The position numbers and the translations under genes are program-made. From the NCBI RefSeq assembly GCF_036884655.1, contig NC_088337.1:31153001-31217000 (forward strand): DNA of 64,000 bases, written 5' to 3'. The DNA comes from Musa acuminata AAA Group (Eukaryota > Streptophyta > Magnoliopsida > Zingiberales > Musaceae). A model generated the notes under the pieces. The model did no database searches. It worked only from the letters and a program-made list of their open reading frames with translations, and had not been told where the DNA came from. Shown one piece after another: positions 35,201 through 48,500 of this stretch (position 1 is its first letter; the number at the start of each line of letters is the position of its first letter).

Positions 35201-38200
35201 GATAACAGGTTTGAATAGGCAAAAAAACTCTTGCCAAAAAGGAATCCTAACATTGAAATGAGGAATCAGTCTTTTCCCTTATTTCCCTTTCTTTCTCTAG
35301 CTCTTCATCCCCTTTCTATTTTGCACCTAAAAAGAAGGATATCCCAACAGCCATTGTTTCATTTTTCCTCTCTTTTTTAAGTTTAAGTGTTCCCCTTCCA
35401 ACTGGCAACTGGTCAGATTCTCCATTACAAATACCCTGATTTGGCATGAATCAGTACAAACCAATATCTACTGGACATTTAACTATGCTAGATAATCTCT
35501 AGTTTTCAAATGCTTTATATGTTTAAAACTGTTTCGCGACTCTCTATAACTAGAATGCATTTAATGTTGGATTGAATCTCTAACCAAATTTGATTAAGAG
35601 GCCTACCTATGACAAACTGCCAACCACCATCTTAACATCTCAAGTTGTTTGTTCCACAAAAAATACTATTAAAGCAAAAGTCTTTATAGTATCAAAGAAC
35701 CTTTAAAATGATAACATTAAAATGCATAGCTAAATCCAGCAACAGCTTTAAAAGTCTTAGTAAAATATTGCAAGTGAAATATAGCAAAGATTAACAGGCA
35801 AAATATAACCTCTGTGTCCCCAGCAGTAGCTGCAACAGAATGTGCATCCTCCATTTCTCTGTCTTTTTCCAGAAAGGCAGCACGCTGACAAGAAGAAGGA
35901 TCACGACAGATAAAAAAGTCGCATAATTGGAGAACTTACTAGAAAATAATAAAATTTCGATATCGACCTCAAATGGATCCAAGCTGGCTGTTGATTTATA
36001 AAACCTATCCAAAAATGATTCCTCAACTGCATAAAGAAAATCCAAAAAGAAAGTTGCATGATTTTTTGAGTTGCAGGAATTTAAAAAAAGTTCAACAAAA
36101 ACAAAAAAAACACTATAACACAAAAAGAAAACATAAAAGAGAATGACTCAATGCATGAGGTGCTTGACAATGTGAAGTCTAGAGAGGGTCAATAAGCAAG
36201 CCAAAAGCTATTCCCAAGTCTTGAATCCTTGTCACCCAAGAACAAAAGAGCAACCTTACTAGGTCACCAAGTCCCACACTCACAAGAACATAGGCAGCTC
36301 TTATAATTAAACATCTAAGGCATTTGTTATAGGCCTTGCAATTGAATGATAATCTAGCTATTTAATATGGAACTCAAAGATACATAAAATCCATTAAGGA
36401 AGTGCATACATGTAAGATCAACCTTCAGCTGGATGTTAATTTTTTTTCTTCAAAGCATATTTTAGACGCAACCAGACATGAGCAAGGGAGGGAGTCAATG
36501 ATTGTCTAAGGAGCAACATGTGCTACTAAACATAGTATTTCTCCAAAAAAAACAGCATAATCATCTTTTGGTCAAAGTAGCTATATCGGCTTATTTATTT
36601 AGGAGTGGAGTTCTTATCAATAATAATTTGGTCATACCAATGTCATAATATCAGAATTCAGAACATACTAAGTAAAAAAACTAAAAGCAAAGCATATAGT
36701 CATACAACTACTTATTCTGAATATTTAGCCTTTGGAAGTCTTCGGTATATAAACTACCAAAATACCTCAACATATTAAATCATGACCTAGTTCAGTAAAA
36801 AAATCATTGCAAATTATCTTCTACATGCATGTTCCTGCATATGCATGTACCAAACTTTCTAGCAGTGTCTATTCACTCTCATTCATGAAAAGAATAATTA
36901 AGCTATAGCAACTTGCCTAGTATCTTTACCAATGACTTCAGATAGAGTACTAGAAGTTTCAGTAAGCTAAAAAACAGATATAAAAGCATTGCAGCACGAA
37001 CTTACTGAATTTGATATGTGAACTCGCATTTCCTAAAGCATGAAGAACACCAATTGTTCCACAAGCATTACCCACAGTTTGTTTCAAGAAGTACACCTTC
37101 TCACTTGGTTTCTGCAAACAGAATGAAGAAATAAAAACCTCAAAGAAGATCCCACAATAAAAAAAGAGCAAGACATGAAACCTTTTAGCATGTGTTCTCC
37201 TTATTAATAGGGAGTTTCATCGTTCATACTATGATCATAAATCTGATGTTTTAACTAAAGGATCAAAAAGTTTGCAATGCTTGAGTAACAGCCAAATGCA
37301 TTAGTCTCAGTAAAGGAGGAAACATTACATAAAATTCCAGAGTGATTGCCCCAACAAAATCATATGATTATCATGCAAGCAGAAGAAACTCTGGTTGAGA
37401 TCTCTCTGACGTATACATGATTTCCATAATTAGATGAACAACTTTGCAAAGGGACATCCTTTCATCAAAAATAGCAATGGAACATTCAGTGTCATTCCTC
37501 TAGAATCTTGCACAACAAGCCATCCTATTAAATGTTGGTTTTCACCAACAAACAATGACCAAACATCTGGCCCACTTCCTTTTACGATTCTTTTCCCACT
37601 CCTTTTTCCTTCTTTATCTCCTCCATGTGCTCGCTTTCCCTTCCTCTTCTTGTATAATTAGTAAGATAGACGAATAAAACCAATCTTTACCAAAACTGGC
37701 AAATCTCTAAAGTTCCATGTTGATCAAGTTCTAATTTGTTAAAATCAGTCACGATTTCTATCAAGAACAGTCTATAGATACTGAAGGACTTAGGTGATTT
37801 CAACTTATATCAATTGGCTCCAGCAGATTTCAACTGATAATTATCACCACCAACTGATTTCCAGTAGATTCTAACAGAGTGCACACCCCTAACCCATAAT
37901 AAAAATAATAATAACTAAACTAAGATGGCTCCAGCCAATCACAATTACAATTGGTTTGATTACAGTTACACAGATCATATCAGCATCAGATGACTCTAAA
38001 AAGTGAACTCCAACACAGCAATAGAATATCGGTGCCAGGAAGCCTCAACCTAGAGAATTACTTAAATAAACGTATAGAGAAAGATGACATTGTATTTATG
38101 CTAGATTGTTACTATGGTAAATTAAATATTGCATCTTAGCTGGACAATATCTACCAACAAGAACTTATAATGGTTATGTAATTTAATTTCCTAATGAAGA

Positions 38201-40253
38201 AATCATTTTTCCTGTTGTAATTAATTGGAAAACAACAACCACATCAGTGTCCCGCTGGTCTAGATAGATAAAGCTTTGATCTTTTGCTACTAACCAGTTC
38301 TAGTTGATTGGGAGCTTGTTAATATATAATGAATGAGAAACTTTGGTCACTCAAAAATGATGCCAAGCATTTTTTTTAAAAAAAAAATATTTTTTCATAT
38401 GCTTTCTAAAGAACCTAAACAACTCCAATGTATATGCTAGCATACTATACAATCCACATTTATATGATGCATGATATCCTATTTGAATATTACTAATTTT
38501 GCAAAGTTGGGTAACTTCAAATTTCATAAAATTTTCCCTTTTCCATTCAATGAGTATAACAATCAAATATTCTTATTCAGATATAGCAAAAACAATCATT
38601 TCAAACTTATACCAAAACAAAAAATTCCAAATAAAAGCTTCATTTGATTCGCCATCATTGTTAAGGTTCTAAATCAACTGCACTGTTTCAAGCTTTGACC
38701 AACAATCTATCCATCCAAATGCATTTATTATGGTAAAGATTTCTCATAAGAATTTTTTTTAAAAATAATGACACTCACTCCAACCATTAGATAAGCATGT
38801 TGGAAGAAGAACTACGCTTATGATAAATCATATTAAATACACAGCTTTTTATTAGAAGGATGGACAAGACAGTAACATATAATCCAATCCCAAACACAAT
38901 AATACGTTTATGGGTTTATAATCACAGCTTTCTTTTGTGCCCCAGGAAAATATTAATTATCTGAGTCATACTCTTTCTTCCACTAAATCCTAATTGCATA
39001 CCACCCAAAACAAAAAAATATCCTCCCCAACAGAAGCCTTAAATGTTTTGCAATTGGTCCAGCTCGCAACAAAGTAGAAAGAAAGCCTATTGCGTTCGTA
39101 TCACACCAAGTAGAAACTTATGAAGGATTTAGCCAGAACATTTCTCGAGGAATGCAAACCTACATGCGATTAAAAAAATTCTGTATCGCCCATTATTGCT
39201 AATGTATAAATGTTCTTCTAGGTCACCACAATTTGCCATGCGGCCATGCAGCAACAGCAACAGATGACAACTGATTCAAAAGCTCCATTAAAATATACGG
39301 GACATCTAAATAACAAGCTAACAACTAGATGTCAACCCACAAAGAGAAGTTGGGAATTCCTGGTCAGATAGTAATATTAGGTAAATTATCATAAGTTCAA
39401 ATCTTAGAGTCTCGTACACATAAATGCACAGATGTCACAGCAGACATGTATCAAACTACAACTAACCACATCTCAACCCCTCACAAAGATGGATCCTGAT
39501 ACTATACACCGGATAAACTACAACCTTATACTATGCACTACATACCTTCTTTTCATTCCCCGATGCCTTCCCTTGATTGGATATCCTCTCAGCTTCAGCC
39601 TGGACCAATCAGGAAATCAAACCTGATTTTAGCAACCAAAACTAAATTAAAACAAAAAATAGACAAAAGAAAACATGGACAACGTCACCTCCTTGGAGTA
39701 AGGGAAAAGAAACAGCACGGCGAGCACAGGCTTCGGGACCATCTCCAAGAGCTCCTCGTCCAAGCCATACACGTCATTGAACTCAGCTACGTCCTCCGGG
39801 ACCCCGAGACCCCAAATGAACTGAGACGTAAAGCAAAATATTAGATCCTAGTTCATCCGATTTGTACTCTGCGGAAACAATTGCCAACGAAGCAACCCAG
39901 AACCGTCGTTTTCATTGTGTTCCGCAATAACCAGAACGTCCGGCATGCACAGAATCGAACCCAAAAGATAACTCGAGAAACCCTAGTTCCTTCACTTCCT
40001 GTTTTTGGTTCTTTCGGCAAACAACAAGTTCGATTCTCCGATTATTTTGAGAAGCGGAGAAAATGTAGATCGGATCTCCATTGTTTTGTGAGTTCAAGAT
40101 GATCAGCAGATTGTTGACACCCGAGAGATGAAGAACGTCTACAGGCATCAAAATTTTGGAACGACGAGAGGAGGAGGGGAAATAGACCTGGTTCATCACA
40201 TCGGGGTTTGCTTCCAGGGGAAGCCATCTCTTCTTCTCTGACGCCGACGCCAT
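32280..40253 (-). CDS. UCH3: Ubiquitin C-terminal hydrolase, UCHL3/UCH3 type
   Basis: Cysteine protease (peptidase C12) that removes small adducts from ubiquitin C-termini and recycles ubiquitin in cytosol and nucleus. Nine minus-strand exons: 40253-40188, 39820-39689, 39599-39546, 37111-37006, 36026-35968, 35884-35810, 34548-34500, 33816-33740 and 32369-32280. All introns are GT-AG, and the frame closes at 235 aa, close to the family's ~230. It begins with the family block [15 protein letters not shown]. The full catalytic set is present: Gln95 (oxyanion) and Cys101 in [11 protein letters not shown], His172 in DEHYICFTC and Asp187 in GELYELDG. Asp187 is followed by the conserved [17 protein letters not shown]. 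The gene is about 8 kb, mostly AT-rich intron; intron 3 alone is 2.4 kb. It appears intact. Divergent from VAD1 and convergent with the rubredoxin pseudogene. Confidence 0.95.
33888..34446. mobile_element. MITE-like element in UCH3 intron 7
   Basis: About 560 bp with imperfect terminal inverted repeats of about 75 bp. The left end AGGATCAGTGGCACAAAT and the reverse complement of the right end AGGATTAATGTCATAAAT align. Both continue with a CCCTAAACTAT word and later TTTATTTTGTTCAA. No transposase is visible. The target duplication is unclear, so the superfamily is not assigned. It fills most of the 683-bp intron between exons 7 and 8. Confidence 0.65.
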
Positions 40254-40307
40254 CGTTCCTTGCACGGCAAGAGTGCAGAACGCCGCCCCACCATCCCTCG
40301 AATCTTC

Positions 40308-40316
40308 TATATAATA
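40308..40316 (-). promoter_or_regulatory. TATA box of UCH3
   Basis: TATTATATA on the minus strand about 55 bp upstream of the UCH3 ATG, implying a very short leader. Positional inference. Confidence 0.5.
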
Positions 40317-42397
40317 GCATAACTTACAACCATGAGGAGACCGTGCAGCGAACCGGAGCCCGATAAAAGCGGGTTAATCGCCGGATCCGGTACGGTATCC
40401 GACGCGTTTCCAAACCGGCATAAGCCACTTAATCATGCTTGAACCGGTTCCATAAATGAACCCAACCCACTTCTATTGTTTTCAGCATTGGTTCGGTTGG
40501 ATCAATTCTAATGTTGGTTATGCGTTTCGCATTATATATGCGTGGAGTCTTTTTGTTTATACATCAATTCTTTAAATCATATCATCTCGATCACAATCTC
40601 ATGTAGACGACTTACATACACCACTGAAGATTAATACGTAATCCTTTGGACCGATCACGACCTCATGAAGATGACTTAATTACACGACCGGAGATTAATA
40701 CTTAATCCTTCGGGTTAATACGCAGAACCGAACCGGCAAGCGATCCGACCCAGCCTTGTGACATGGGTCGGTGCGATCATTTATGATTTAGGTAACTATA
40801 GTTATCTAATTCTAAAAATTTAAAATATTAAAATTAATTTAAAATTTTGTATATAAAGTAAAAAGGATGATGATATCAACCAACATTGTAGGCATAAATA
40901 TTTATGGTAATTATACTAAATTATGTCTACTTTAATTTATTATTAAGTCCATCCTTAATTCTAATTTCATGATTGAAGTAAATGTCCAATTAAATAAATA
41001 ATAAAAAGTATAAAGTCAAGGGATTTGAGTAATCTTTTATTATATTACAAATAACTTGATCCAGCTTATCCAAGAATCAGTCGGTCAATCGATTTATTTT
41101 AGTTTTTCAATACATCCAATCTAATAATTAAACTAAATCAATTAGTGCTCTGATTTATTTTTTTGGTTCGAGCATTCGATTATAATAATTATTATTATTT
41201 CAAATTTGATATCAAATTTATTAAGATTTATAAGTATTTTAAAATTAGTGGTTGCCGAACAAATAATCCTAATACGAAAAAAGTCCTTTGTCAAGGAAGA
41301 AAACCCTTATAATTAGGGTTCAATTTTTCTATAAATATCTTATGTATTTTTATATTTTGATAGAGAGAAAACATGAGGATATTTTGAGTATTATTGAGAA
41401 TTTGTGTGAGATGTGTAAAGGGAGCACTATATGTTATTTTTTCGTATATAAAGATATACAATGATGTTTAAAGATGATGTTATTTATGTATATAAAATAT
41501 TTCAGACTTATAGAATATGATATATAAGGATATTTTTGGGATGTCCATAAAGGTGATATATGATTTTGTAAAGAGAATGAAAAAATATATATATATATTT
41601 TTCCAAATTTATATGAGAGTATATATTCTGTATGTTATTTATTTATTGATATTTATTTTTTTAAGTTTCTTTCTCCCAATAAAAATAATATTAAAAATGT
41701 TGATGTAAATTATTATATTGTTATATTCAATTGTAGTTTGGATCATATCGACGGGTTCTATCGGGAATAACATTCGATCCGAACTTTTGCCGTGATCATC
41801 TCGCGAGGTCCATGACACATTTTCTACTGTTACTGTCAACTTACCGGCCCTCGGCACCAACTATCATTTCGAATTGAACAGCTGTTATGACCAACAGTTG
41901 GAGTTATCAGCATCTTTTATTCATCAAATGAAGAAGGTTTCCGACAATATGACTCACAATCACACACTACGAATTCAAATCAATTCATATTTATTTGGAT
42001 ATATATATCTTCAATTGCATTACGTTTCTCCTGGTATTCTCAATTCATATGATATTAGTAATTATCATCTAAAATTCTATATCCATTCTCTATCTAATTC
42101 GTTGCCCCCTTTTTGCCACCTGCAAATGCAGTATATATATATATAATTAGTGTAGAAAACTGTGCACATTAAATCCTTCATTTGGACAGCGGTCTTCTAC
42201 TATCGGATCCGAATCGGATATATTTTCACCGAATCTGAAACCGGAAAGGGTGAAGAGGGAGATGGAAAACGCTGCGCTCGTATTGTTTAATCCCTTATCG
42301 GGTCCCCTCCAAAACGGGCACCGGTGCCTTTCGTGCACTCATCACCCCTCTGCAGGCGTCCTCGCCTCGCTTTCCCCCCGGCTTTCTTCCATGTCTC
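40317..42397. other. Intergenic DNA between divergent UCH3 and VAD1
   Basis: AT-rich from about 40800 to 42130, with GC-richer margins next to each gene. It contains small AT runs (41588-41600, 42130-42145). At 40575-40715 there are two diverged copies of a word containing ATCACGACCTCATG and TTAATACGTAATCCTT. No gene recognised. Confidence 0.5.
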
Positions 42398-42407
42398 TTT
42401 ATATAAC
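42398..42407 (+). promoter_or_regulatory. TATA box of VAD1
   Basis: TTTATATAAC, about 120 bp upstream of the VAD1 ATG, which leaves a leader of about 90 nt. Positional inference. Confidence 0.6.
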
Positions 42408-42525
42408 GGACACGGGGAGTGGAGACGACACTGGCTACTCATTAATTTAGAGAGCCCGAGTAACAGCCAAAGGTCCACTCCTCACCTGTCCCTCCTGTTC
42501 GATCGGAACCCTAGGATCCGGATCT

Positions 42526-45500
42526 ATGGGCACCGATCCGCCGGAGAATCCGGAGGCGCAACGCCCCTCGCCGGCGCCGACGGCCGCGAAGCCCGACGGG
42601 GACGCGGCTTCCGAGACGTCGTCGGCGCAGTCCAGCGAGCCCTCCGACCGGAAGGACGCCGAATCTCTGGTAGGACGCCCCGTTCTTCGTCTCACTTACG
42701 ACATTTTTTGGTTTCGAGTTCGAATTGGGCTCAGAATTGCCGGTTGTTGGTGTTGATTGTATTGATTGACCCAGGTCCTGTCGACGAGGAGTGAGGAGTA
42801 CAGGTTTCTGTTTCGTCTTTCGCCCGATGATGTAAGCGGGATTCGAGTTTTAATCTGGCCGATACTTTGTTACCATTGTGCTGTTCATGTTATTTTCGTC
42901 TAGCTTGTAGGTTTTGTGGTATTCTTTTGAGTTCTTACATTCAGATTTGTGTGGAAACTCTGCTAGGATTACGTGTTTCTTTTTCATTGTTAACGATGAT
43001 GGATGGATGATGAGCGGACATTCTCTACAGATATTTCTGGGCTCATTATCTCCAGGCAAATCTAGATTCAATATCAGAGTTCAGTGCGAGAATTTATTTA
43101 TCCTATTTTCAATTCCAAACTTTCGATTTTGTTTTTTAGATTTATATTAAGAGAACTTCATTGAGGAAATGTTCTTTACAACCATCTCTGGAGCTGAACA
43201 ACAATAGTGTCACAGAATCAGACTTCTTTTTCTGTCTCACCGGCTTGGACATTTCACTTGGAATCAATAAATTGTACATGGAGACATTTATGTTTACCCA
43301 GAGTTTACCCTTCTCACGGTGATGAATTATTTGTTTTGCTTCTAAATAAATATAAGAATTGCTATGATATCATTTTGACATTTAAAATACCAGAAGCATG
43401 TCACACACATTGTCAGGTAGCCTGATTTTGTGTTGATGGATTAGTTATTGTATAACTTTCATTTCGGATGCTTGGTTATTGTATATGCTCATGGTATGGA
43501 CTGTAGTTTCTTTCATGTATTCTCTTCTCCACGAATTGCGTAGCAGGACATTCTGATTGTTATATAGGGTAAAATTTTGATTCTGTCATGGCACTCATCG
43601 TAGGTGCTTTACATTACATTCTTGTCTATGTGACAAACTACGTCATCCATTTACGATATGCAGTTTTATTCTCTTTCTGGTTCTTGTCTAGTGAAGGTTC
43701 TAATTGTGAACATTATATGTATAGGTTCTTCTTCAAGATTTTAATTGCGCAATCCATGAAAATATTCTTCTTCAGGTACTATTGCTTTTCGTGTATTTAT
43801 CTATCATGCTTGGATTACCTGGCTGCTGAATTACTTAATCCTTTTCATTTTGATGCCTTGATTTGCCAATCCCAAATAGTTGGGACATTATGGCTTCTTG
43901 TTGTTGCTGTATTTTGATTCTTGATTTACTTAAGATTGACAAGTGCACAAGTCACCATTTTGTTCATGATGGTAACAAACGATTTAGATTTATAGTAATG
44001 TGTGCTTTTTTTTGGTTTTTCTCACAGGGGCATATGTATTTGTTTACCCACCACATCTGCTTTTATTCCAACATTTTTGGATTTGAGACAAAGGTAAACA
44101 TGGAATATGTTCAACTATTTAAATGCTTTGAACTTCTATCTTGTTCTGGTATGCCACCACATATAGTAAAGATTCCTGTTGACATTCATTTGATGTTATA
44201 TAACGTGACACTTGTTTGGTACTTGACCAAAATTTATTTGAGTTGATTTTTTTTTTCTTTTTTTGAGAGCCATGAGCATGTTTTGAATTTCTTATGTATG
44301 TTTGAGCTTCTGCTGTTGTTTCTCAGATAATGCTACATACCAGTTACTACATAGAATGATAATTATATGCAAGCCTTTCTGTCTTATTCACTTTTTTGTT
44401 ATCGTTAATGCCTATGCCTTTTGGCCTTCAGTAGAGATACCTTGTTTATTCTTACAGACGCTTATCATTTGATTTTTAATGTTTTCCATTTGAATTGGAT
44501 AATCAGTTTCTCCTGGTACATACTTCTCATCTATGTACCATGTGCTTATTGAACTTTTTTAACCACAGTGTTCTAGCTTCATTATTGTTCAAGCCTTGAA
44601 TTTTAAATGCACTGGATTGTTTCTAGGGATGACAAGGAATTGGATAATATTTGAGTGAATCCGATTAGAGCTGGATTTGGATTCAGTACAATCTATGGCT
44701 ATATTCTAGTATTACTAGAACATGTTGACTTGGTTGCAACAACATTTTCTGAAAATTGTTTACATTGTAAAATGTTAATTGGTTTTATATGTTGGCTTAC
44801 AGCCATACCGACCCATTCAAAACTATCCTATAAAAAGTTACTTTTTAAGTCCAACTGTGTCAACATTTTGTTTGGTATTCTATTGGCAAGAATCAAACTG
44901 CTTACTGATTTTCCTAGGTAATTGAATCTAAAAATTGAATGGATGTGGGAATTAGGTTCAATGGTTGAGATAGCCTCAGTATCCGTACTATTTTTGGTTA
45001 TTTCTGATGTATGTTTCTAGAGACATACATATTATCTCTTTCATCCTTTTGACTGTGGTAGAAATTAGCATTTGGCTGGCATGACGGGTAGAAGTTAGCA
45101 TGTTGCTGACAGTCATCCATTCTGCTCTTGATAATTGATCTAATAGTTGCAAGCTTTTGTTGTTATTGTTGACTGGACAATTTGATGTATTAATATGGTT
45201 TTGTTGTACAGAAAATAATTCCTTTCCATGAGGTAACTTGTGTTCGTAAAGCAAAGACAGTTGCAATCTTTCATAATGCCATTGAGATTCTTGCTGGAGT
45301 GAAAAGGGTAACAAAGCTTTGAGTCAACCGATATCCATTTTTTCCATTTGTACACATTCTGACATAGTTTGTCCTTTAAGGTCATTTGTGCTATTAATTT
45401 GCTGGTTACTCAGAGAATAGAAACAGTGGACATTTCATTGTTGGCTATAAATTTCTTGTATATTTAATTTATAATTGGCAGTACTTTTTTGGATCTTTCT

Positions 45501-48500
45501 TGACTCGGGATGAAGCATACCGGCTTATTGTTGATGTCTGGGTGCAACATGGTGGTGACGTAAGAGCCCAGGTAAGCAGTTCATTTTTCCCTAATATGTT
45601 GATTATGTTTAGATGTTTATTGAGGTTTTGATCAATATTTTGAAGCAACATATATGAATGCTCTCCACCATGACAGTTTTTTTTTAAATATTAAACAGTG
45701 TACTATTGCCAAAGTTTTAAAACTTGGTATCACCAACCATGCTGCATCCTTGTTGGATCGATTCAGTACTTTATGCCTTAACACAGCAATGAAAAACGAT
45801 CAAATATTGTTTAATTTGTCACTGTTGACTGATATGGTTGATACTGCAATATACCAGTACATGGTCGATGCATAATGATTTTGTTTTGAAACCATGCTCG
45901 TCTAGTGCAAGCAATTGTTGAGGGCTTTAGTACAATTACATGCTGTGTATGTACCTGTATATGAGCAGACTATATATGTCGCATACTTGGAAATCCTGGC
46001 TCATCGTATCAGCATCAGACTGAATGGCTAGCATAAAATCCATAGCTTGCGGGCTCTAAGATAGAGACCAGCTATTGCATTAGGCAATCCTTTTTTTTGG
46101 TGACAGACATGGTTTCCCATTAACAGTTCTCCAACTACTGAGTCCTAGTGGATGGCTTTAGGAAATCGATTAAAAATTAGTTTCTAGTCGATATTTTGAT
46201 TGTGGAAATATTCATGGATTGAAGTGATAATATAGATTGGATGATAACTACTTGTTACAGTGAGGTTCAGCCTTGACCTAAACCCTGAACATTACCTCAA
46301 ACTAGCCCCAGTGTCACCAAAGGGTTTGTTTTTGTCTACTGTGGGGTCAATCCATGCTAATTGAATGGGTCCTGTTTAAGTGACACAAAACCCTTGGCAA
46401 CATCTGTCGGTTCTGATCTGGATTATGAGAGCATAAAATTAATGTAAATGGTTTATATGAGGATCATTGTCAGCACTACGAAAGTCAATAAGAGAAGAGG
46501 ACAACAGTTAATAATTTATTTTTTTTGCATTTTCTAGTGATTTTCAGATTTTTGTGATTATTTAAGTTGCTATTCTAGGCACTAGCAGTGTTCCTTACCG
46601 AGTCTAGTTAGTCTTCAAAAATCTTATCCCAGTCGTTGTTATGCAAGTTATTTAGCTATTAAGAATTTGTAGAGTTAGTTACTTGAGGTCTTTGTTATCG
46701 AGCTTTTATGGAATGTTGAGCTTTTAAAAATAGGGAACAATTCACCCACGACTTAAAAAAAACTTCTACTTCACTGAGGTTTTATGGAATAACAAACTAT
46801 TAAAAATAGGATACTTTTCGCACAATAGTAACTTCTGTTTCTTTAAGAAGCCATGTCTTATAGAGGTGAAAGTTATTGTAATTTGTCATTTTCTAATTTA
46901 GATGTCAAGTTCTTTTTGACAGAAAGAATCACATACCTAACACTTTTGATGTTATTTTTCATTATCCCGTGTTGGAAAAGATACAGCTGTGCCATGTTAT
47001 ATAAGAGATCTGGTTCAAGGCACTTTCACATTATACAAGTGCTTGGATTTATTTGATATATTCATGGAATTCCATGGTTTCCCATCTTGTAGGAGTTGAA
47101 ACTACAACTAAATTTTATGTTCAAGAATTTAATACAGTTGTACTTATGGATCAAGCTAAACTAGCAATTAAGAAGGTGGATGATTTCCTCCTATTGAGAA
47201 TGAGGTCAAGTTGTAGTTGCAGAAATCGATTATTTGATTATTTTAACTCTGTTATTAGAAGCTTTTACATATGCATTCCATTATAGAATTCCTTTGTCTC
47301 AATTATTCAACTTATGAATCAATTATGCATTATTACCCTGTTTCTCTTTAGGATACAAAATTGGAGGCAAGCAGTCAAGACGATGCCATTATTATATTTG
47401 ACAAAGTGAAGGGAGGTAAAGCATTGCTAGATGATTCATCGTCTTCGAACAGGTTATGCTTGTGAAAATTAGCTGCGGCCTGTGGGATTTTCTATTATCA
47501 CCATATATTGATTTAATACTTTTCTTTGGACCAGAAGTAAGGATGCCAAATTGTCAGAAGAATTTAAATCTATCGCTAATGGTAAAGTTGACAGCGACAT
47601 TTCCATAAGGCTTTTGGAAATTCAGGAGAATGGAGGTGAAGAAAATGTTAACAAGTCATTATCTCAAAATCCTTTTTCATGGACCATCGAGGACATTGAT
47701 GCTCCTAAAGGTTCGTAGTGACTGGCATCTGTCAGGGTATGTCATGTCACAATTTATTCATGATATATGAATACTTTTAAGAACTTTTTCATGTAATAAT
47801 TGTTTTTTTTGGGAGGAAAATCTTTCTGTTTCTGAGTTTCTGTATTATCAGAAAATAGTTACTTTGTTCTCCGTTTATTTCTCTTTTGCATCAACCGATG
47901 GAATTTGCTTGGTTTACATTGCAGTACCTGAACATTTTGCAATTGTTGCTGAGTCAAAGTTTCCGGTAATGAAGAAATTATATCTATTGAGACACTAGTT
48001 CCATCATGCTCCATAGACTTCCTAATAACATACAAATTTTATGGATATTAGCTCCTTGTGGAGGATTTCTTCAACCTATTTGTCTCTGATCGTGCTGCTG
48101 ACTTTTTGAAGGATTTCCATACAAGATGTGGTGACAAGGGTAAAAAGCTCAGTTTAAGGCAGATGTTTTGATTTTGTTACTTGTTTTATCTTTGAAAGTG
48201 GTAGATGGTCCTGAAATTATTTTGTATGTTCATGCATCAGATTTTCAGTGCACTTCTTGGCATAGGCACGAACAATTTGGGTATACCCGCAATGTTTCAT
48301 TTCTGCATCCTGTCAAAGTATATCTTGGTATGGTGAAATTTTCCTCATTTACATTGGCACTATTTTAGATTTATACTTGTGGAGTTGTACTGTGCACTTT
48401 CACTGCTTCTGCTTTCAAAAAATACCTGTCTTGATTCTTTTAGTCGTATTTAAGGTGCTAAATTTGGGAACTGTCAGGAGGTCCAGAAATTTCACGTGTA